Shown here in pieces: positions 22,004 to 28,981 of a stretch of 64,000 nucleotides of DNA. Made by a program: the position numbers and the translations under genes. This stretch comes from Persicaria tinctoria (taxonomy: Eukaryota; Streptophyta; Magnoliopsida; Caryophyllales; Polygonaceae). The first letter of the stretch is position 1, and every line of letters starts with the position of its first letter. The notes under the pieces were generated by a model that ran no database searches, was not told where the DNA came from, and saw only the letters and a program-made list of their open reading frames with translations. Location of the stretch: contig JBANSL010000018.1 in assembly GCA_037127255.1 (NCBI GenBank), forward strand, positions 9,397,175 through 9,461,174. The letters are read 5' to 3'.

Positions 22004-24431
22004 CTAGCGTTGAGCCCGAGCACGCTCACGTTCCCAAGGTAGAGGGTTTGTCTGACAGGGGTGGCGAGTCCTCGGTCTCCCGGGCGGTCTACGGTCCTCC
22101 GGGTCAGGGGTGGTCAACGGTGTCTGGGACGGACGATCCCCGTCGTTGAATGCCGACGCGATTCTCCAACAAGTATCCTCGTCCATAGCTCCGCTCTGGA
22201 ACAAACTGATCATGCGCGACATGTCCACATCAGCTCTGCTGAGTGGAGTGTTATCCTGGACGTTGTCAACATGAGGCCTCTTGAAATCCAATTGCTTCCA
22301 AAAATTATGTATCTGGGATGGTCTGATGGGTATCTGCGTGTCTCGACAAGCTTGCATGTCATGTGTGCATGGAAGACCGTAGACGTCCCTCCAATATGCA
22401 TCTCTGCATGGTTGCGACGGTGGCTCGGCTTCCATCTTTGTGTAGATTTCGAACAACAAGTTGAAACATTCCTTCGACACAATATTCCGAATTCGATCGA
22501 AAATCCATAGGTCGTGGGAGTCTGTAGGCCAGGTGTTGTTCGCTCTCCCCAATGTATTCTTCACCTCCCATATTTGATCCGCCATCATGAGATCGATTGT
22601 GTTTATCACGTGAGTGAAATCATCGACTGCAGAGTTTAAGGTCTTTTTCAACACAGAATGAGCAGCCTCAACCCTAAAAGATAAGTGAGAATCGCAGGTG
22701 AAAATCGTTATACCTAAACAAATTACGTGTATAATGAATTTTATATTGAAAACGTAGGCGCACCTGTTCGTCGTGGTCGTACCAAAATGCTGGATTGCGT
22801 CTGTCCATGCACGAACTATCTGCTCCGAGTAATCTCGTAACCACGTCGCCTCCAAATACGGCATAAGCCCTTCAATATGCCCCCACTCTGCATGCATACC
22901 CCTCCTTCTAGCGGCAAAAGTTTCAACCGATCTGGATTGGAACAGGCCAACACATGCGTTCTTGAAACGCCTAGCAACATTAAGATTCTTTGACTTCTGG
23001 AAAGCAGCTTCTTCGCATCGTCGGAGGACGTGCACTGTGCACAACATATGCCTGACGTTGGGAAGAACTTCTCGTAGCGCCGCAATCAACCCCAACTCTC
23101 GATCAGTGACAATAACGTTAGGAAGATTACCTCGCATGAGGTAAACGAGCTGCCCCAACGCCCAAATGTACGTATTTGTGTTCTCGTGCGACATGAAGCA
23201 GAACCCGATGACGAAGTTCTTGTTTGTGCAAGTAAATCCAACGAACTCACACAAAGGGATCCCGTACCTGCACAATGAAATATTTGAGTTCGCATGCCGT
23301 GGTGGGAATGGGTAAAAGAATAAGTGTATATAGAAACTTACGCATTCGTCCGGTATGTACTATCGACGAGGACGACGTATGGAAACATGGCTAGAAGATG
23401 GCGAGCGTCTGTATGGGCGATGAATAGATCTTGAAGCCTGTTGGGATCGTCAGGGGATCTCCTCGTACAATAGTAGTAACCCTTATCCCGCAAAATGCGG
23501 AGTGCTTCCTGGGAGACTGTTCGATCTCCTCTCGCTTCAGCTTTAAACTTTGCTCTCGCATTGTACACTTGGCGCCGCGATGTGAAGTTCAGCTTCTGTC
23601 GTGCGTCAGCTGTCATCTTCAATGTAGCTAAAATCGGTTTTGGTGGGGTACCAGCGACGGTAAGGGCCAACGTAGTGTCTCTTTCATCTGCATCCATCCG
23701 TCCGACGTACGGGTGACCGTCCAATGCACCAGGGAGTAGATGGTTGTGCTTTCCATGAATAACGTCCAGGCCCCATTCGCCCCGTTTGAACTCCACGCCA
23801 GACAATGCAAACGGACACCCCTCTATCTTCGAAACAGCTCTGCGCGTGTTCCCGCTTGCATCATCTCCGGCTACTCGATGTCTCTTACGGGGAGTGTAGT
23901 GGCCGTACTTCTCACATGCAAGCAATAGACTCCCACGCCTTGTAGGAGTGCTCCCCCAAGAACGCTTGATTGTCAAAACCATATTAAGTTTTAATGTTGT
24001 GCCACGACAGTGTTGTAGGAGATCGTCGCGATTGGTCCACGTCTGGGATGTAGCAAATTCGGGAGTGTAATCGCGGTACTCCTGGTTACGGGCCTCATCG
24101 TCCTGACCGTCTTCCGGCATCGGATCAGCCTGCTTCTCCAGTGGTAGCTGCCAGCATGCAAACAGTGCATATATATTACGCGAACCATTCATGGTTTCTG
24201 TCTGCTCTACTTCAGAACCTAATTTATTCCCCTACATAACCGGTACCTATATCTTGGTTTCCATTCCATATGATTCCAGTACCTATATTCTACCTACAAC
24301 GACATTCCAAATGATAAACATTAATCACATACCGGAAGACGAGGTGGTGGTGAGTTATCGGCCATTGACGTCGCGGTAGGTGCTTCCTCCCCCTGGCTTG
24401 AAGGTCGTCGGCTGGTGTCGTCGTTAACCAT
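22004..24431 (-). CDS. MULE transposase (mudrA/FAR1-like DDE), OTU fusion truncated by nonsense
   Basis: Four exons, 24431-24333, 24147-23342, 23267-22764 and 22673-22004, join in phase with GT-AG introns to give 692 residues. The N-terminal third has a Cys/His zinc-binding region of the WRKY-GCM1/FAR1 type (LLACEKYG, EGCPFALSG, HGKHNHLL). The MULE catalytic domain follows with Asp in VLVDSTYR, Asp in VIVTDREL, the CxxH of LCTVHVLR and Glu in RVEAAHSVLK. A degenerate SWIM-like YGLPCTHDM follows. The third intron (22763-22674) is itself free of stops, so it could be misread as coding. Initiation is set by the ATG at 24431, downstream of a minus-strand TATA (about 24500) and a palindrome cluster. 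The TAG at 22006 is a probable CAG to TAG change; the frame continues into the OTU domain. Confidence 0.92.
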
Positions 24432-24494
24432 ATTAGAAAATGACCGTTGATAGGGGGTGATGGGATTGGATGCATTCCAACGGAGAGCGGGTGA

Positions 24495-24692
24495 CTTCTT
24501 ATACAGTAACACTGCATGCCTATGCGGTGTTTCCAGATGACCGTTGGGGTTGAATTATTTGAATATGTGGGCCCACCGCATAGGTGAACGGTGCAACGGA
24601 TACCGTATATGTCTGCGGTACATCACCGCCTAGGTAAACGGTGAAGCACCGTGTACCGCTTGCCCATGCGGTATGTATCTATATATACCCCC
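24495..24692. promoter_or_regulatory. Divergent promoter with degenerate palindromes: transposase (-) and hairpin cluster (+)
   Basis: A minus-strand TATA (TGTATAAG, about 24500) precedes the transposase ATG by about 70 bases. A plus-strand TATA (CTATATATACCC, 24681-24691) precedes hairpin 1 by about 35 bases. Between them are variant copies of the element palindrome and half sites (for example near 24510, 24572, 24615, 24656). This is a plausible divergent Pol II promoter. Confidence 0.65.
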
Positions 24693-24724
24693 ATGGCCGG
24701 TTCGTGACATTTGTCGTGGTGGAA

Positions 24725-24822
24725 AAGCGATGATACTCTGTGCGAACTAGTCATGGCCAAAGATTTGTGTCTTCGGATCGAAATTTTTGACCGTTGACTA
24801 GTTTGCACGGGTTATATCGCTT
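24725..24822 (+). ncRNA. miRNA-precursor-like hairpin 1
   Basis: The 5' arm begins AAGCGATGATAC and contains GTGCGAACTAGTCA. The 3' arm contains TTGACTAGTTTGCAC and ends ATATCGCTT. They pair over about 42 bases with small bulges, around a loop of about 13-16 bases near 24766-24781. The size (98 nt), the imperfect stem and a TATA box about 35 bp upstream fit a plant pri-miRNA. The neighbouring hairpin 2 shares the base and loop but has a different, still paired, middle. No mature product can be assigned from sequence alone. Confidence 0.6.
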
Positions 24823-24867
24823 CGTCTTATAAATTAAATAAAATTTATGCTTTTTTCATGGCTCAAC

Positions 24868-24962
24868 AGCGATGATAGCCTAGGCAACATGCCACGGCCG
24901 GCGATTTGTGTCTTTTGATTGAAATCGCTGGCCGCTGGCATGTTGCTCGGGTTATATCGCTT
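24868..24962 (+). ncRNA. miRNA-precursor-like hairpin 2
   Basis: The 5' arm AGCGATGATAGCC continues with GGCAACATGCCACGGCC. The 3' arm has GGCCGCTGGCATGTTGC and ends with GGGTTATATCGCTT. About 40 bases are paired. The stem base (AGCGATGATA / TATATCGCTT) and loop region (GATTTGTGTCTT) match hairpin 1 while the central ~20 bases differ on both arms in a compensating way. It is a paralogue of hairpin 1, 45 bp downstream in the same orientation. Confidence 0.62.
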
Positions 24963-24998
24963 CGATGTGGGGTTTTGTAGCTTCGATCTAATAAAATG

Positions 24999-25092
24999 CA
25001 ATAGGTATCCGCAGGATATTGTGAAAGACGTTGTGATAGTATATATGTACGCCCATGACGTCTTTAACATTATCCTGCGGATGACTATTGAT
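24999..25092 (+). ncRNA. miRNA-precursor-like hairpin 3
   Basis: CAATAGGTATCCGCAGGATA and TTGTGAAAGACGT on the 5' arm pair with ACGTCTTTAACATTATCC and TGCGGATGACTATTG on the 3' arm. This gives a ~36-bp stem with a few mismatches and a ~18-base loop around TATATATGTAC. Size, orientation and spacing match hairpins 1 and 2, although its sequence is unrelated. An open frame runs through it, but the two-arm complementarity is better explained by RNA structure. Confidence 0.58.
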
Positions 25093-25095
25093 CAT

Positions 25096-25380
25096 CCAAA
25101 CAAAACTGTAAATGCTTCGGAAACGTACAGGTACGGGTACACCGTCATCTTCGTTCGTCATCGGAGTGGGCGTCTAAATTACATCTGTCAAGGGAGAATG
25201 AACCTCTTACAAGAGGACGAAGCTGGGAACTTCCGTCGGAACTCACGACGGAATCTCTCAGTTTCGCACTTTTATAAGAGGCTCGCTCTCCTTCGACCGA
25301 TGGAATTAGGACGACCAACTCCGATGGCGGAAGAAGATCACGATGTACCCGTGCCTTTACGTTTCCGGACTTTTTTGAAT
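25096..25380 (+). other. Possible small gene or downstream part of the hairpin transcript
   Basis: An open frame continues through here (for example SETYRYGYTVIFVRHRSG) with no domain I recognise. A TATA-like TTTATAAGAG at 25271-25280 stands ~20 bp before an ATG at 25301, whose short frame runs into the B3 promoter palindromes. I cannot decide between a small protein and non-coding RNA. Confidence 0.3.
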
Positions 25381-25490
25381 ACCGCATTGATATGCGGTGA
25401 ACCACCGCTTACACATGCGGTAATGTATACCGCATGTATATGCGGTATACTTCTCGCATACAACGGCACATGTTTTCCCGCTATAAATGA
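25381..25490 (+). promoter_or_regulatory. Palindrome triplet and TATA of the B3 gene
   Basis: Palindromes start at 25381, 25404 (one mismatch) and 25429, spaced 23 and 25 bp. They are followed by TATA CTATAAATGA at 25481-25490, 30 bases before the ATG at 25520. Confidence 0.8.
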
Positions 25491-25519
25491 CCCCCGTGCG
25501 ATGTAGTGATTATTACAAC

Positions 25520-25959
25520 ATGGCGGCTGGTAATACACCAAGACCTTTCTACTCAGTCTCAGGGAGCGGACCGAGGGATTTTTTCTGGTGGGTAGAAGAC
25601 GTCTCGCTGACACAAATATTGGTAAGCCCCATTCTGTCGTCTGTCATATAATTCACACTGTTCCGAAGTCACTAAGTACATCTTAAAAATTGCAGCCTCT
25701 GCCTTCCAACTTCGAAGAAGAATACGGGCTGGCCGGCGTCGAAAGAATAACGCTGACTAATGGGGCACGGAGGAGAGGCACTAGCATCCGGGTTGAGCGC
25801 AACAGATCCGGGGCGCTCTGGCTCGCACAAGGATGGAATAATTTCGCGATATCCCGTGACGTGCGTGTAGGGGCGGGGTTGATGTTTAGCTACTTAGGCA
25901 ACTCTCGGTTTCGGGTAGTCGTAGTGCCGCCGGAGAATGTTTCACCATCAGATGAATAG
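25520..25959 (+). CDS. B3-domain DNA-binding protein encoded by the MULE
   Basis: Two exons, 25520-25621 and 25696-25959, join in phase (GTAAGC...TTGCAG) to give 121 residues. Almost the whole protein is one B3 fold: an N-terminal FYSVSGSG strand, then PLPSNFEEEYGL, VERITLTNG, the diagnostic ALWLAQGWNNFA, and the end GAGLMFSYLGNSRFRVVVV. B3 domains of the ABI3/LEC2/REM group bind short DNA sites, the RY type having a CATGCA core. The element palindromes often carry CATGC, so binding to them is an attractive inference, not shown. No activation or repression domain is present. The frame is intact. B3 genes are normally host genes, so capture by a MULE is notable. Confidence 0.8.
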
Positions 25960-26200
25960 AACAATAATGATTTCCTTTGATGTGTGACATGACGACGATG
26001 CGGCAAAACAAAGTAACTGAGTTACTTTTGCTGCAATGTTATCTCTTTAATTAATATGAAAAATGAGGCACTTTATCCGTTTTCATGTAATGTGTTATTC
26101 CCTGAAATTATCAAAATTCATACCATGCAATGGTGTCGCCGTACTGGTACGTTGCATAATGTCTTCGCTTAGACTCCAATCCACGTGCTGGGAAGATGAC
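25960..26200. other. 3' region of the B3 gene
   Basis: AT-rich short gap with no further gene; probably the 3' untranslated region of the B3 gene. Confidence 0.4.
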
Positions 26201-26272
26201 GTCATGCGGTATGCATGTATACCGCATGACCATGCGGTGGATGCGGTGGTTTCAAAAGACAACTATAAAAGC
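26201..26272 (+). promoter_or_regulatory. Palindromes and TATA of SWIM-like gene 1
   Basis: Overlapping sites include a full ACCGCAT-GACC-ATGCGGT near 26221 and an inverted-order ATGCGGTATGCATGTATACC just before it. TATA AACTATAAAA lies at 26261-26270. Confidence 0.75.
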
Positions 26273-26306
26273 GGTTGTTTGAGACTTTCAGTACACCATA
26301 ACCACT

Positions 26307-26795
26307 ACGGCAACTACCAAAGTGTATGAAGCGGAGACAAGATCCGGCAGCAGGTTTAGACTTACAGTCAAAACTTTTCGTACGCCACCGGACGATATAT
26401 TGTGCAACTGTCAGCACAGAAGCTCGACAGGATGGCCGTGCTGCCTTTGCCAAGTTGTATGCGAAGAACGCGATACAGCAAGAGTTTCCGATTCAGTGGA
26501 CCTCGAGTGCGTTGAAGGAGTGACTTACGAGGATGTCTGCATGACAAGGCCGTACTCGTATAAGGATAACCCTGCAGCATATTATATTCACGCGATGGAG
26601 GCAATTACGGAGCTTGTTAGCGACTTTTTCTCCAACTTCGGATTGGCCAATGCAACGCAGGTGGCAAGATACACCGTGGAAAAAGTCGTGCGGCGTGCAA
26701 ACACAAAGCTTCGAAAGTACGCATTTCACCGAATACATATTCACATTTTGCCGAGCAATGTAGAGGAGTCGGTTGGTAGTTGTTATGTACCATAG
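26307..26795 (+). CDS. SWIM-like Cys-rich small protein, copy 1 of 3 (start codon altered)
   Basis: This frame encodes about 162 residues. It contains ILCNCQHRSSTGWPCCLCQV, a CxC...PCxL arrangement resembling the SWIM zinc finger of MULE transposases, then NPAAYYIHAMEAI and a basic C-terminus ending VEESVGSC. It aligns along its length with the minus-strand frame at 27561-27025 (shared NCQH, PCCL, QVVC, KYAF, EESVGSC). A TATA at 26261 makes initiation near 26307 likely, but that codon is ACG where the paralogue has ATG; GTG at 26322 is the other option. So this copy is either slightly damaged or uses a near-cognate start. The function is unknown; DNA or RNA binding is only suggested by the zinc-finger-like motif. 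Confidence 0.6.
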   Translation, partial: TATTKVYEAETRSGSRFRLTVKTFRTPPDDILCNCQHRSSTGWPCCLCQVVCEERDTARVSDSVDLECVEGVTYEDVCMTRPYSYKDNPAAYYIHAMEAITELVSDFFSNFGLANATQVARYTVEKVVRRANTKLRKYAFHRIHIHILPSNVEESVGSCYVP

Positions 26796-27024
26796 GTAAA
26801 ATGTTGTCGTGTCCTAAATTGTTGTGTATCATTTATAGTGAATTTATCCAGTCACGAGTTAAACCAGTAATTATATTTCGCTGATAAATCATTTGCATTA
26901 CACATGCGGTGATACATAGCCTATTAAACGGATTCTACATAATGATTTTACACAAACTTGGTTCCTACTCTACTGATGGATATCCTTGCAAAGGGTCTAT
27001 CCACAGAATGCACAGAGATGAACT
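26796..27024. other. Convergent 3' gap
   Basis: This gap separates the convergent SWIM-like genes 1 and 2. CCTTGCAAAGGGTC occurs at 26984 and again at 27065 inside gene 2. No other signal is seen. Confidence 0.4.
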
Positions 27025-27561
27025 TCAGGAGGCTCTATCAAGCCATTGCATCCGCGGAGCAATACCTTGCAAAGGGTCCCACCACAAGTTAGGATCTGGT
27101 GTACAGCTACCTACTGACTCCTCGAGAATACGCGGGCTAATCTGGATCTCAATACGGTTGAATGCGTACTTCTTCACTCTGTCGTTCGCTGGACGGACGG
27201 CGTTGTCGACAGTGAACCTTGCAATCTCAAGTGCGCAGTGTAGCCTGACATCGCTGAATAGGTCGCTGATTGCGCATTTGATTGCCTCAACCGCCTCGCG
27301 GTAGTATGACTCGGGGTCCTCAATGTGTAATTGGTGACCTCTCAGACACGCCAGTTCAACCGGCTCCGAGAAAGCGTATCTGTCGCCTTCAACGCCTTTG
27401 TAGCAGACAACTTGAGCAAGACAGCAAGGGAACGTTTGGCACCACCGCTTGTGCTGACAATTGCACAAATAATCTTCGTATGGCCTCGAAAACTTATCGC
27501 GTATTATTTTGTATGACACACCCATCTCTGTCTCACCTTCAAACTCAGCTATTCTAACCAT
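27025..27561 (-). CDS. SWIM-like Cys-rich small protein, copy 2 of 3
   Basis: An intact single-exon frame of 178 residues opens with ATG at 27561, 50 bases downstream of a minus-strand TATA (CTATAAAAAG, 27620-27611). Residues ~32-55 carry the SWIM-like cluster YLCNCQHKRW...FPCCLAQVVC. The middle contains ESYYREAVEAIKCAI and the C-terminus KKYAFNRIEIQISP, EESVGSC, then a WWDPLQG tail. It is paralogous to 26307-26795 and, more distantly, to 27879-28300. I do not recognise a named family. Three copies in one transposon suggest a dosage- or diversity-selected role, or partners in a complex with the transposase; this is inference. Confidence 0.72.
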   Translation of the reverse strand: MVRIAEFEGETEMGVSYKIIRDKFSRPYEDYLCNCQHKRWCQTFPCCLAQVVCYKGVEGDRYAFSEPVELACLRGHQLHIEDPESYYREAVEAIKCAISDLFSDVRLHCALEIARFTVDNAVRPANDRVKKYAFNRIEIQISPRILEESVGSCTPDPNLWWDPLQGIAPRMQWLDRAS

Positions 27562-27593
27562 GATTTGATTGTTTTGATTCGTATGAGGTATAT

Positions 27594-27830
27594 ATGCGGT
27601 ACTAAACCACGCTTTTTATAGCCAAAATGGGACCACCGCATGTATATACGGTGGTGATAACCGCATATACATGCGGTTATCACCGCATGTATATGCGGTG
27701 GTTCTGCTCTATGTTCCAAAATGTGGCAAGTGGGTCCGGACCGGACCGGACCGGACCGGTTACGATGTACCGCATTACCATGCGGTAGTAAGACACCGCC
27801 TCCCCTTGCGGTGTATGGCCTATAAATCAT
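27594..27830. promoter_or_regulatory. Divergent promoter with palindromes and GGACC repeats between SWIM-like genes 2 and 3
   Basis: Full or near-full ACCGCAT-N4-ATGCGGT copies lie close to 27655, 27672, 27684 and 27769, with a weaker one near 27794. There is a minus TATA at 27620-27611 and a plus TATA TATAAATC at 27821. A (GGACC)n tract lies at about 27735-27758. Confidence 0.8.
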
Positions 27831-27878
27831 GACATCCGCCACAGAAACCACCACACCGAGTGTCCACCGAATCACAAA

Positions 27879-28300
27879 ATGGTGACCAACATGGATATAT
27901 ACCGGCGGACGGCAGGTTATCTGGAGTACAAAGTCACATTAGTTCGTTGCATGGAGCCCCGGTGGCCGGAGGAATGCACCTGCAAGCATCCAGCATACCT
28001 TCCAGGAAATTCGTGCGTTATATTTCAGTGCCATATCGAGACGGACACCGACATTGCATATCCGCTCGACTTCTGTTGTGCGCATTGTTATGACGACAGA
28101 GGATTTCCCGAATCGTATTACTTGGATGCAGAGGCGCAAATCGCGAATCACATCAGAAGATATTGTCGTTACGACGTTTACGACATCGGGGCTGAGGGCC
28201 TATGTGATCATGTTATCCGCAAGCTTCGAGCGTTCAACGCAGGGGAAAGGTATTACGCAGGGGAAAGGTATTACGCGTTCAATGCGGTATTGTATACCGC
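27879..28300 (+). CDS. SWIM-like Cys-rich small protein, copy 3 of 3 (divergent)
   Basis: The frame opens with ATG at 27879, about 50 bases after a TATA at 27821. It shares with the other two copies a Cys cluster (EECTCKHPAYLPGNSCVIFQC region), a second CCAHC group, then ESYYLDAEAQIANHI and a basic IRKLRAFN end. A six-codon duplication (AGERYY twice, about 28241-28276) sits where the others read KYAFN. No stop follows, so the frame runs on through the palindromes into the frame of the next gene and ends at 28688. Either the true stop was lost or a read-through fusion exists. Similarity to copies 1 and 2 is weak but in the same order. Confidence 0.5.
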
Positions 28301-28381
28301 ATTGACATACGGTATGGTATACCGAATGGCCATACGGTATACAATACCGTATGGCCATGCGGTATGTTACCCCTATATAAC
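28268..28381 (+). promoter_or_regulatory. Degenerate palindromes and TATA of the coiled-coil gene
   Basis: ACCGCAT, ATACGGT and ATGCGGT half sites form three imperfect palindromes between 28280 and 28363, followed by TATA CCTATATAAC at 28372-28381. Confidence 0.65.
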
Positions 28382-28415
28382 CTGGAGTCTCTGGCCACTA
28401 ACCACACACCTCAAC

Positions 28416-28688
28416 ATGTCGGACAACAGCGGGGAAAGCTCAAGCAACGACATAATACGTCAAGGCACGATGGAAGAGTTTGAGGCGGTTCTATACACTG
28501 GTAGTCCGCGGTCAAAGACGGTGGAGGCGATGATAAAGAGACTACGTGATGAAAATCGGTCGCTCCTGGTCGAAAACCAACAAGCCCGTTGGCGGATTGA
28601 TATCCTGGAAAGTCAAGTTGCAGTTCTGGAAGAGGAAAAAAAAGCTCTTGTAATGAAGCTAGATCAAGCTACTGTGCGTAACACTTGA
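28416..28688 (+). CDS. Small coiled-coil protein of the MULE
   Basis: ATG at 28416, 36 bases after TATA, opens a 90-residue frame ending with TGA. Residues 1-15 are Ser/Asn-rich (MSDNSGESSSND). Residues ~35-85 form a heptad-like, Glu/Lys/Leu-rich helix (LRDENRSLLVENQQARWRID, then LESQVAVLEEEKKALVMKL), a clear coiled coil expected to dimerise. No DNA-binding basic region precedes it, so it is not a bZIP. Its function is unknown; it could pair with another element protein. Upstream, SWIM-like gene 3 reads into it in the same frame. Confidence 0.6.
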   Translation: MSDNSGESSSNDIIRQGTMEEFEAVLYTGSPRSKTVEAMIKRLRDENRSLLVENQQARWRIDILESQVAVLEEEKKALVMKLDQATVRNT

Positions 28689-28981
28689 GTATTAGGGTCA
28701 TTTGTATTTCGTTGCTTGTAATTTTATAAAGTTCGTTTCGAATCATGATATTGAACGTTGGGTACGGAAATACTATTCACATTTGAAAACGATCTGCAAC
28801 GGTAACAAACCATCAAATCCACACAAACACATGACCTACGTAATCCGAAATGGGATTACCAACTACTCCACAAAAAACAATCCAAACTACTGCACAAAAC
28901 AAATCCAAACTACCAACTACTACACAAATAGTCATCTACCCGCAAACAGAACAACCACATACATCATCCCAGATGGCACCG

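Noticed and set aside
24919..25506. 195-codon plus-strand open frame over hairpins 2 and 3
   Set aside because: It has no domain, and the first part is two arms of strong complementary foldbacks. Non-coding hairpins explain the sequence better.
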